Shown: positions 1 to 5,586 of the stretch, in pieces
How the letters are laid out: each line of letters begins with the position of its first letter
How positions within the stretch are numbered: position 1 is the stretch's first letter
Assembly: GCA_900552925.1 (NCBI GenBank)
Contig: USBH01000048.1
Location: 1-9,749 of the forward strand
Reading direction: 5' to 3'
DNA length: 9,749 nucleotides
Source: an uncultured Oscillospiraceae bacterium
GTDB lineage: Bacteria; Bacillota; Clostridia; Oscillospirales; Acutalibacteraceae
Translations under genes and position numbers: made by a program
The notes under the pieces: model-generated
Told to the model about the DNA's origin: nothing
Database searches by the model: none
Seen by the model: the letters and a program-made list of their open reading frames with translations, nothing else

Positions 1-47
1 CTACACCGTCTAATTCGTCGGCAGCGTCAGATGTGTATAAGAGACAG
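1..47 (+). other. Nextera i5 adapter (library artefact)
   Basis: Not genomic. Bases 29-47 are the 19-bp Tn5 mosaic end AGATGTGTATAAGAGACAG, bases 15-28 are the Nextera read-1 adapter TCGTCGGCAGCGTC, bases 7-14 are an eight-base index (CGTCTAAT, which I recall as i5 index S510), and 1-6 are the adjoining P5 sequence. The same block is present inverted at the other end. The open frame ending in LSLIHI over this edge is the well-known translation of this adapter and should not be annotated as protein. Confidence 0.98.
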
Positions 48-661
48 CAGTAGTAGGAGACGCTGTCCTTCGGGTAATGCAGCTCCATGCCCGAGGTCAG
101 GCGGATGACGAGCTGGTTTTTGCCGACCTGCAGGAAGCGCTTGACGTCCTCGGAAAACGCGCAGAACGCGTTCTCGTGGTGCGCGACGCGCATGCCGTTG
201 AGCAGAATGTCGGCGTTGAAGTCGAGCATTTCGATATTCAGGCGGACGATGTCCTCCTCGAGCGTCTCCGCCGTGACTTCGAACTCCTTGATCAGCCACC
301 AGGAAAGGTCGCGGATCCAGAGGTTTTTCTTCGTGTTCGTCTTGAGGAACGGCTCCTCGATGATGCCGGCGTCGACGAGCGCGCAGGTCACGTCGCCCGG
401 CACCTGCATCGGGATCCAGCCCGTTTTGGACGGGAACGCGTTGGGGCCGCGGTCGTTGTAAACCGTAAACGCACGGCTCGGGCCGGCCTCAAACTGCGCC
501 CGCGCCTCCTCGGGCAGGTCCTCCAGCGTCAAAAAGCCGGGCAGCGTCGGCGCCACGGGATCGGCGTCCAGCTTGCGCAGCACCTCGGTGAAGCGGTCCG
601 CCGTGACGTCCATGAATTCGCCGCGAAGCTTCCATTCGCCGGCAAGTGAAATCTTGTACAT
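48..661 (-). CDS. Glycoside hydrolase family 2, N-terminal part (beta-mannosidase-like), truncated by contig end
   Basis: The frame opens at ATG 661 (MYKISLAGEWKLRGEF...) and stays open for 204 codons until the adapter. The start follows a strong Shine-Dalgarno (AAGGAAGGAG, about 8 nt upstream); an in-frame ATG at 682 overlaps that site and is less likely. The visible part matches the N-terminal jelly-roll sugar-binding domain of GH2 enzymes, especially beta-mannosidases: an opening LAGEWKLR strand, a VPGDVTCALVDAGIIEEPF segment (residues 87-105), LWIRDLSWWLIKEFEV, then LNIEMLDFNADILLNG, where family members have a LxxLDTxADVYLNG-type pattern. The catalytic TIM barrel with its two glutamates lies beyond the contig, so activity and substrate cannot be read. 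There is no signal peptide, so the enzyme is probably cytoplasmic and acts on imported oligosaccharide. It lies downstream of a sugar importer but has its own promoter. GH2 membership is fairly certain; mannosidase is the best guess over galactosidase or glucuronidase. Confidence 0.85.
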
Positions 662-704
662 CGTAAAAACTCCTTCCTTCATCTGTTTCTCTCCCCGTAC
701 CTGC

Positions 705-733
705 ATTGTATCGAAGCGCATTTCAAAATGCAA
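705..733 (-). promoter_or_regulatory. Promoter of the GH2 gene
   Basis: On the minus strand TTGCAT (728-733) and TACAAT (705-710) are separated by exactly 17 bp. The -10 matches consensus at 5 of 6 positions; the -35 is weak (3 of 6), as expected of a regulated promoter. Predicted transcription start is near 698, giving a leader of about 37 nt before the ATG at 661. Confidence 0.6.
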
Positions 734-744
734 GCGGTTTCCAT
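718..744. promoter_or_regulatory. Overlapping palindromes at the GH2 promoter (candidate operators)
   Basis: Two symmetric sequences overlap the -35 box. GCATTT-CA-AAATGC (718-731) is a perfect 6+6 palindrome inside the spacer and -35. On the minus strand ATGGAAACCGCTTGCAT (728-744) is an imperfect 17-bp palindrome of the form ATGnAAnC-n-GnTTnCAT, which resembles LacI-family operators and CcpA cre sites, though the odd spacing departs from the usual even-length site. Its position over the -35 box would suit repression. Further upstream AAAAGTT-GAA-AACTTTT (761-777) is a third, AT-only inverted repeat. The regulator is unknown. Confidence 0.4.
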
Positions 745-838
745 GAATTCTCCCTGAGAAAAAAGTTGAAAACTTTTAGATGATGTCACAGGGAACCGCG
801 ACGCCCGCGCACAGGCGGCAGAGCCCCTGCGCAGCCGG

Positions 839-877
839 AAAAAACAAAATGGAGGAAGGCTTTTTGGGCATTCCCCC
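839..877 (-). terminator. Intrinsic terminator after the solute-binding protein gene
   Basis: Read on the minus strand, GGGGGAATGC (877-868) pairs with GCCTTCCTCC (860-851), a 10-position stem with one G-U pair and one mismatch around a 7-nt loop. It is followed by ATTTTGTTTTTT (850-839). It lies about 40 nt past the stop codon of the binding-protein gene and before the GH2 promoter, so it separates the two transcription units. Confidence 0.7.
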
Positions 878-919
878 ACTTGTAATTCATTTAGAATTCA
901 GATTCGATCTGTGCCGAAG

Positions 920-2701
920 TTATTCAGCTGCAGACTCGCTGCTCTCTTCAGCAACGGACTCCGTGGACTCTTCAGTAGCGGAGGATTCCTCAGTAGCGGA
1001 GGACTCTTCCGTAGCGGAGGACTCTTCAGCAGCAGCCTCCTGCGCCTCAGCGATGTCCGCTTCGTGCGCTGCGAGGTACTCTTCCAGAGCCGCAGACTGC
1101 GCAGCATAGAGCTCGTTGGCTTCCGCCGTGCACTCCTCGAGACCGAGGCTGTTCAGCGTGGCGATGTAGTTATCCCAGCCGGACTCCGTGTCGTTCGTGC
1201 CGGCGATGACGCCCCACAGGTACTGGTCCTTCTGGTCGCCGATGTCGGTGCCAAGGTCCTGCCAGGACGTGAACGCAGCCGGATCCTTCCACTCGACGAG
1301 CTGCGCATATCTGTCGCGGCTCTCCGCACCGGACTTATCGAACAGCGCGGTCGTCTCCGGGGTGTTGGCGATGTTGCAGTAGTCCTTGCGGTTCACGCAG
1401 TTGTCGAACAGCATGAGGCCGATGTTCAGCTCTTTGTTCTCGTCGCCTTCCGGGCTGATGATAGCCTGATACTGGCCGTTGTCATCATACTTGTAATGCT
1501 CGCCCTCAACGCCGAAACGTCTCTTCATGTAGTTCTCATCGGAGACCATGTCGTCCCAGATGGCATACAGTCTTTCCGGATTCTCGCAGTCCTTCGTGAT
1601 GCTGAAGTACGCCCACGCAGCGGAGGTCGCCGGGTCTTCCTGCGGGTTGCCGTTTTCGCCCGCGACCATGTCGATCGGGACCCACTCGGCATCCGGGTTG
1701 GAGGAGTAGAAGGAAATCATCGTCTGGGCGCTCGGGTTGTTCCACGCAACCCAGCTGTAGGTCACGCCGAAGCCGCCGACAGCCATTTCTTCGTCGCGGT
1801 TCGTATCCTGGGTGATGTTCTGGGTGATGTAGCCCTTCGCATACAGGTCGGCCACGTCGGTGATCCACTTTCTGGTACCCTCGGTCGCCGGGCCGTACTG
1901 GACGTTGCCGGCATCGTCGACAACCCAGTTCGCATAGTGCGTGTAGTCATAAGCCTGGATCCACGGCCAGAAGGAGCGGAAGTCGTAGCCGTCGCCGCCG
2001 AGGCCGTAGGTGTCGTCCTGACCGTTGCCGTCCGGATCGTCTTCCGTGAACGCACGCATGACTTCCTCGAGCTCGTCGATCGTGGTCGGCACTTCAAGCT
2101 TCAGGTTGTCGAGCCAGTCCTGACGGATCCAGAGGACCTCGCAGGAGGGTTCCGCAACGTCGCCCGGGATTCTGTACATCGCGCCGGAATCATCGGATGC
2201 GAAGAACAGGGTGTTCGGGTCCATCTTGTTGTAGTAGTTGCGGATGTTCGGGTACTTCTCCACATAGGAGGAGACGTCCGCGAGCAGGCCCGCGTCAACC
2301 CACTGCTGATACTGGGTGTCCATGCTCCAGAACCAGATCGTGTCCGGCAGCTCGTCGCCGGCCATGATCAGCTGAATCTGGGACTGACCGTCCGTGTAAC
2401 CCGGGAGGACGTTCAGCGTAATATTGACATTGTAGAGATCTTCGATCCACTTCTCAATCTCGCTGTCCTGCTGGGTAAAGCCGGTCATGACCGTCAGGGT
2501 CAGATCCATCGTTTCTTCCTGATTCAGAACGTCAATCGGTTCGGAATCAGTCGCGTCACTTCCTTCACCGCTGTCGGCCGCAGCGCTGGATTCGCCGCCG
2601 GTCGACGATGTGGAGGAATCTCCGCCGTTGCCGCACGCTGCAAAAATGCTTACGCACAGAGCCAGCGCGAGGACAAGGCTGAGGATTTTCTTCATGTTCA
2701 T
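920..2701 (-). CDS. Extracellular lipoprotein solute-binding protein of a CUT1 sugar ABC importer
   Basis: A 593-residue protein that captures an oligosaccharide outside the membrane and delivers it to the two permeases encoded upstream. Residues 1-22 are a lipoprotein signal peptide (MNMKKILSLVLALALCVSIF then AAC), with Cys23 as the predicted lipidated residue. Residues 24 to about 55 are a Gly/Ser/Ala/Asp/Glu linker. The body matches the family 1 binding-protein fold in its LipO/LplA-like branch: GDELPDTIWFWSM, then MYRIPGDVAEPSCEVLWIRQ, then DPDGNGQDDTYGL, the acidic calcium-loop-like motif frequent in this branch. The C-terminal 38 or so residues are low-complexity repeats. The start at 2701 is favoured over Met3 because AAGGAAGGA lies about 9 nt upstream. 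It follows the YtcP-like permease by 99 nt and is terminated at 839-877. The sugar cannot be inferred reliably; the nearby GH2 gene suggests a beta-linked mannoside or related oligosaccharide. Confidence 0.93.
   Translation of the reverse strand: MNMKKILSLVLALALCVSIFAACGNGGDSSTSSTGGESSAAADSGEGSDATDSEPIDVLNQEETMDLTLTVMTGFTQQDSEIEKWIEDLYNVNITLNVLPGYTDGQSQIQLIMAGDELPDTIWFWSMDTQYQQWVDAGLLADVSSYVEKYPNIRNYYNKMDPNTLFFASDDSGAMYRIPGDVAEPSCEVLWIRQDWLDNLKLEVPTTIDELEEVMRAFTEDDPDGNGQDDTYGLGGDGYDFRSFWPWIQAYDYTHYANWVVDDAGNVQYGPATEGTRKWITDVADLYAKGYITQNITQDTNRDEEMAVGGFGVTYSWVAWNNPSAQTMISFYSSNPDAEWVPIDMVAGENGNPQEDPATSAAWAYFSITKDCENPERLYAIWDDMVSDENYMKRRFGVEGEHYKYDDNGQYQAIISPEGDENKELNIGLMLFDNCVNRKDYCNIANTPETTALFDKSGAESRDRYAQLVEWKDPAAFTSWQDLGTDIGDQKDQYLWGVIAGTNDTESGWDNYIATLNSLGLEECTAEANELYAAQSAALEEYLAAHEADIAEAQEAAAEESSATEESSATEESSATEESTESVAEESSESAAE
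966..1037 (-). repeat. 18-bp tandem repeat encoding EESSAT units
   Basis: Three 18-bp units (966-983, 984-1001, 1002-1019) differ at only a few positions, and a degenerate fourth unit runs to about 1037. On the minus strand they encode repeats of Glu-Glu-Ser-Ser-Ala-Thr in the C-terminal tail of the solute-binding protein. The period is a multiple of three, so gain or loss of a unit keeps the frame. Confidence 0.9.
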
Positions 2702-2745
2702 GATGAAAATTCCTTCCTTTTCTATAGATTTGATTGTATGGTTTT

Positions 2746-2767
2746 CCGGGACGGTTGCCCGCCCCGG
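2746..2767 (-). promoter_or_regulatory. Intercistronic stem-loop with GCAA tetraloop before the binding-protein gene
   Basis: In the 99-nt gap between the second permease and the binding protein, the minus-strand RNA CCGGGGCGG-GCAA-CCGUCCCGG forms a 9-pair stem (one G-U) capped by a GNRA-type tetraloop. No U-tract follows (the next bases are AAAA), so it is not a classical terminator. Its place just upstream of the binding-protein Shine-Dalgarno suits an mRNA-stabilising or processing element that raises binding-protein yield relative to the permeases, as known for other importer operons. That role is inference. Confidence 0.6.
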
Positions 2768-2800
2768 GACAATCCAAAAACGTAGGGGGTCAGGGAACGC

Positions 2801-3706
2801 TTAACCCTTGACGCCGCCGATCATGACGCCCGTCACGAAGTACTTCTGGACGAACGGATACACGACGAGGATCGGCACCGTCGAAATGACGATCGTACCG
2901 GCCTTGATGGTCTCGGAGTTCATGTTCGAGGTCGAAACCGTCTGGATGCCGGCCTGCGCCATCGCCTGCTGCGTATTCGTCAGCATGTAGCGGAGCACCG
3001 CCTGCAGGGACCACTTGTCAGTAGAGCGGATGTACAGAACCGTGGAGAAGTAATCGTTCCAGTACGCAACGGCCATGAACAGCGCGATCGTCGCGATCGT
3101 CGCCTTCGAAAGCGGGACGATGATCGAGAAGAAGATGCGGACGTCGTTCGCGCCGTCGATTCTGGCGGATTCCTCGAGGCTGTCCGGAATCGACATGAAG
3201 AAGTTCTTCATGATGATGCAGTTGTATGCGCTCACAAGAGCCGGCAGAATCAGCGAAAGGCGGTTATCAATGAGACCGAGGTTCTGAATGAGCAGGAAGC
3301 TCGGGATCATACCGGCGGAGAAGATCATCGTGATGAGCACGATCACCATCAGCACCTTGCCGCCGCGCAGGCGGGACTTCGAGAGCGGATACGCCGTCAT
3401 CGCCGTGAGCAGCGTGCCGAGCACGGTGCCGATAACGGTGACCATGATCGAGGTCGCAAAGCCGGTGTACACCTGACGGTTCTTAAACACGGATTCGTAT
3501 GTATCGAGGTTGAAGCCCTTCGGATACAGGAACGCGCCACCCTGCAGGGTCGCCTCCATCGAGCTGAACGACTGCATGACGACATGCCAGAACGGGTACA
3601 GCATGATGAGACAGAGGAGCGCGATGAACGCGTAGTTGAATACGGTAAAGATCTTCTCACCGGTGGAGGTTTTGATTTTATTCGTATGCGTATGTGCCAC
3701 TTTCAT
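2801..3706 (-). CDS. Carbohydrate ABC transporter permease, YtcP/LplC-like (CUT1 MalG-type)
   Basis: A 301-residue inner-membrane subunit that, with the neighbouring LplB-like permease, forms the translocation channel of the sugar importer. Hydrophobic helices lie near residues 22-45, 83-106, 116-140, 150-168, 203-225 and 269-289. The cytoplasmic EAA loop that docks the ATPase is EESARIDGANDV (178-189), followed by IIVPLS. YPKGFNLDTY and the C-terminal VTGVMIGGVKG are typical of this family. The Shine-Dalgarno TAAGGAGG overlaps the upstream gene's stop, leaving only 2 nt between GGAGG and the ATG at 3706. A GTG two codons on (3700) has a more usual 8-nt spacing and may be the real or an alternative start. 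Only 7 nt separate it from the upstream permease gene, so the two are cotranscribed and perhaps translationally coupled. Confidence 0.94.
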   Translation of the reverse strand: MKVAHTHTNKIKTSTGEKIFTVFNYAFIALLCLIMLYPFWHVVMQSFSSMEATLQGGAFLYPKGFNLDTYESVFKNRQVYTGFATSIMVTVIGTVLGTLLTAMTAYPLSKSRLRGGKVLMVIVLITMIFSAGMIPSFLLIQNLGLIDNRLSLILPALVSAYNCIIMKNFFMSIPDSLEESARIDGANDVRIFFSIIVPLSKATIATIALFMAVAYWNDYFSTVLYIRSTDKWSLQAVLRYMLTNTQQAMAQAGIQTVSTSNMNSETIKAGTIVISTVPILVVYPFVQKYFVTGVMIGGVKG

Positions 3707-3713
3707 TCCCTCC

Positions 3714-4655
3714 TTACCAGATGCCCTCGTTGCCGGTCTTCTTGGCAACGGTGTTGACGATCAGGATCATGACCAGCGCGATGACCGACTTGAACAGGCC
3801 GGCCGCCGTGGAGAACGAGTAGTCCGATCTCTGGATACCGATTCTGTACACGTAGGTATCGATGATGTCGGCCACGCTGTAAACCGTAGCGGAATAGAGC
3901 ATGAAGATCTGATCGAAGCCCGCGTTCACGATGTTGTTGCAGCTGAGGATCAGCATGACAACAATCGTCGGGGTGATGGACGGCAGCGTGATGTGGAGCA
4001 GCTGCTTCCACTTGCGCGCGCCGTCGATCTCCGCCGCCTCATACAGCTGCGGGTCAACGCCGGACAGCGCCGCAAAGTAGATGATCGTGCCCCAGCCGGC
4101 GCCCTTGTAGATGTCGGTGACGATCAGCATCGGGACGAAGTAACGGGTGTCGGTGAGCACCTGCACGTTCTCGCCCGCGATGGAATTGATGATGCCGGTG
4201 ACGACGCCGGTATCGGGGTCGAGCATGTTCATGATGAGACCGGCCAGAACAACCCAGGAAATGAAGTTCGGCAGATAGAGAAGCGTCTGCGCAACTTTCT
4301 TGAACTTGAGGTTCTTCATCTCATTCATCATCAGCGCGAGGATGATCGGGATCGGGAAACCGCAGACCATCTTGAGAATGGAGATGTAAAGCGTGTTGCC
4401 GAACACCTGCAGGAACTGCGGTCTCGTGAGCAGGTCCTGGAAGTGCTTGAAACCAACCCACACGCTCTGTGACGTGTCAAATGGGTTGTAGTCCATAAAC
4501 GCGATCACGTTACCGAAGATTGGGATGTACCGGAAGATGATCAGGAACACAATGCCCGGGAGAAGCAAAAGATATAGCCACTTATCGCGGACAACATCTT
4601 TGCAAAACCGTTCCCATGCAGTTCGCTCATGTTCCGGCTTGGCTGCTGCTACCAT
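3714..4655 (-). CDS. Sugar ABC transporter permease, LplB-like (CUT1 MalF-type)
   Basis: A 313-residue inner-membrane permease and first gene of the importer operon. Predicted helices are near residues 26-46, 86-110, 122-146, 172-196, 228-250 and 283-303. The ATPase-docking EAA loop is YEAAEIDGARKW (205-216) followed by ITLPSITPT, a very good family match. FMDYNPF near residue 53 and LLYLPNFISWVVLAGL near 125 are also typical of LplB-type proteins. The frame is open upstream to 4859, but the start is set at ATG 4655 because AGGAGG lies 7 nt upstream and the family N-terminus begins there with a short cytoplasmic segment before DKWLYLLLLPG. Transcription is likely from 4899-4927 through a long leader. 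No ATP-binding subunit is encoded in the window; a shared MsmX-type ATPase is expected. Confidence 0.95.
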   Translation of the reverse strand: MVAAAKPEHERTAWERFCKDVVRDKWLYLLLLPGIVFLIIFRYIPIFGNVIAFMDYNPFDTSQSVWVGFKHFQDLLTRPQFLQVFGNTLYISILKMVCGFPIPIILALMMNEMKNLKFKKVAQTLLYLPNFISWVVLAGLIMNMLDPDTGVVTGIINSIAGENVQVLTDTRYFVPMLIVTDIYKGAGWGTIIYFAALSGVDPQLYEAAEIDGARKWKQLLHITLPSITPTIVVMLILSCNNIVNAGFDQIFMLYSATVYSVADIIDTYVYRIGIQRSDYSFSTAAGLFKSVIALVMILIVNTVAKKTGNEGIW

Positions 4656-4671
4656 AAGTCTACCTCCTAGA

Positions 4672-4683
4672 GTTTTGCAAAAC
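4672..4683. repeat. 12-bp perfect palindrome next to the permease ribosome binding site
   Basis: GTTTTGCAAAAC is perfectly self-complementary and lies 4 nt upstream of the AGGAGG (4663-4668) that serves the first permease. A related 18-base stretch occurs again inside the gene near 4599-4616. As RNA it would be a poor hairpin with no loop, so a DNA-binding site is the more natural reading. Confidence 0.5.
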
Positions 4684-4727
4684 CGATTCCACAGCCAACA
4701 GCACGAAATATTCCCGTCGTCTCCCGC

Positions 4728-4752
4728 TTTGTATTCGCAAAACGAATACAAA
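4728..4752 (-). repeat. 10-bp perfect inverted repeat in leader
   Basis: TTTGTATTCG (4728-4737) and CGAATACAAA (4743-4752) are exact reverse complements around a 5-nt loop. As RNA this gives an AU-rich but uninterrupted 10-pair hairpin. It abuts the next inverted repeat, sharing base 4752, so the two could form stacked or mutually exclusive structures. Confidence 0.6.
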
Positions 4753-4771
4753 AAACAGGGTGCCCTGTTTT
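4752..4771 (-). repeat. 9-bp inverted repeat followed by a T-run (possible attenuator)
   Basis: AAAACAGGG (4752-4760) and CCCTGTTTT (4763-4771) are exact reverse complements around 2 nt. In the minus-strand RNA it would fold as an 8-pair hairpin with a GCAC loop, and the run of six T at the 3' side gives a terminator-like look. The GC core is short, so a true attenuator is possible but weak; an operator for a dimeric regulator is the alternative. Confidence 0.45.
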
Positions 4772-4827
4772 GACGGACAGGCAACCGGAATACGCCGGGC
4801 CGCGACCGCGCATACTGCATCGGAATA

Positions 4828-4848
4828 CACTGCCTCACGAAGGAAGTG
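4828..4848 (-). repeat. Imperfect hairpin early in the leader
   Basis: CACTGCCT (4828-4835) and AGGAAGTG (4841-4848) pair with one mismatch around a 5-nt loop. As RNA it is a 7-pair stem with an internal mismatch, about 45 nt after the predicted transcription start. Confidence 0.35.
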
Positions 4849-4898
4849 ACACAGCGCATCTCACAAAAAACGCAGCATTCCGTTTGGTTTATGTTGTA

Positions 4899-4927
4899 AT
4901 TTTACCACCGGGTTTTGTGAATGTCAA
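4899..4927 (-). promoter_or_regulatory. Promoter of the importer operon
   Basis: On the minus strand TTGACA (4922-4927, perfect consensus) and TAAAAT (4899-4904, 5 of 6) are spaced exactly 17 bp. This is the strongest promoter match upstream of the permease genes. Predicted start of transcription is near 4891. Confidence 0.8.
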
Positions 4928-4945
4928 CAACAAAAATTGCCCTGA

Positions 4946-4970
4946 TGTTGATTTTTGCGCAAAATCAACA
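4946..4970. promoter_or_regulatory. Large inverted repeat upstream of the importer promoter (candidate operator)
   Basis: TGTTGATTTT (4946-4955) and AAAATCAACA (4961-4970) are perfect 10-bp reverse complements with TGCGC between them, centred about 33 bp upstream of the -35 box. The hexamer TGTTGA recurs a third time on the minus strand at 4928-4923, running into the -35. An upstream position of this kind suits an activator, for example an AraC-type or LacI-type regulator, but no regulator gene is in the window. Confidence 0.55.
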
Positions 4971-5525
4971 CATAGCGCGACTTAAATCGTTAAAGCAAAA
5001 GTATGGCCTTTCCAATACAAGTTTTTCCCGCCTTCGGCAGGCGGATTTCCATTTTCATACAGGCATTTTGCAGCCCTTCCCTCGCACGCTTCATATTTCC
5101 AGCGGACAAATCGGCCGCGGTGCCAGTTTTTCCCGGCGTTTTTGTCCGGATTTGCAGGAATGTGGAACCGGTTCCCCATTTTTATGCACCGCGCACCGTA
5201 TGAATCTTGCATCAAATTCGAAACAATACAACTTCGATTTATTTTTGAAATAGACAAATATCTTTAATAAAGAGTTAAATTTCTGAAAAGACAAAACGTA
5301 CAAAAAATAATGTTTACAATTTTGTAACCTGTCGTTAATTGAACCGAAACAAGCCTTTTCCGTTGTGCATTCTAGCTAAGTGTAATCACGTCACCCCGCC
5401 CTTTTCCGTGATTCGATCACCCTCCATTTGGGAATAAGCGCTAAAAAGCATCCGGCATGTTTAAAGCTGCCGACATTTTTCAATGTAAATTCCGGGTTAA
5501 AAGGCATACAGGCTGCCGAAACGCC
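4971..5525. other. AT-richer intergenic region with no convincing gene
   Basis: About 550 bp between the two divergent promoters. The short open frames on both strands lack ribosome binding sites, motifs and the GC-rich codon use of the neighbouring genes. Visible structures are CCGCCT-TCGGC-AGGCGG (5028-5044), the palindrome at 5164-5175, TTACAA-TT-TTGTAA (5314-5327), AATCACG paired with CGTGATT across 16 nt (5384-5413), and a direct repeat GCTGCCGA at 5466-5473 and 5512-5519. None has a T-tract that would make it a terminator. I see no tRNA or known RNA fold. Confidence 0.6.
5164..5175. repeat. 12-bp perfect palindrome GGAACCGGTTCC
   Basis: A perfect dyad with an AACCGGTT core, a shape common in LacI-family operators. 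It is not next to either mapped promoter (about 240 bp upstream of the importer -35 and about 350 bp upstream of the hydrolase -35), so function is open. Confidence 0.35.
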
Positions 5526-5554
5526 TTGAAAATTGTACTAAAAACGCCTATACT
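5526..5554 (+). promoter_or_regulatory. Promoter of the serine hydrolase gene
   Basis: TTGAAA (5526-5531) and TATACT (5549-5554) with exactly 17 bp between them, each close to consensus. Predicted start is near 5561, giving a leader of about 25 nt that carries AAAGGAG before the ATG at 5587. Confidence 0.8.
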
Positions 5555-5586
5555 GGAGAAAAACAGGCAAAGGAGTGAGACGATCG

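Larger units (their letters stand above)
4656..4891 (-). promoter_or_regulatory. Long leader of the importer operon, rich in inverted repeats
   Basis: If transcription starts about 7 nt past the -10 box, the leader is roughly 235 nt. It holds at least four inverted repeats, listed separately: 4828-4848, 4752-4771, 4728-4752 and 4672-4683, the last touching the Shine-Dalgarno region. I do not recognise a known riboswitch or T-box. The layout (promoter, a chain of hairpins, a T-run at 4747-4752, then the gene) is compatible with attenuation or protein-mediated control. The upstream in-frame extension of the permease frame through this region does not look like protein. Confidence 0.45.

Noticed and set aside
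27..299. 90-codon minus-strand frame ending in LSLIHI
   Set aside because: The end is adapter, and the frame lies inside the GH2 gene in another frame.
966..1037. CRISPR-like short repeat array
   Set aside because: The units are contiguous with no spacers and lie in frame within a coding sequence.
911..2785. A 624-codon open frame on the plus strand opposite the binding-protein gene
   Set aside because: It is an antisense shadow of a GC-rich gene: the Val/Arg/Asp-rich translation has no recognisable motifs, no ribosome binding site, and the minus-strand protein is clearly the real one with signal peptide and family motifs.
4656..4859. N-terminal extension of the LplB-like permease to 4859
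   Set aside because: The extension crosses palindromic leader sequence, has Cys/Arg-rich non-family content, and a good ribosome binding site sits at the internal ATG 4655.
4921..5303. Several 66-110 codon frames on both strands in the large intergenic region
   Set aside because: They lack ribosome binding sites and recognisable motifs, overlap each other, and do not share the GC-rich codon use of the flanking genes.
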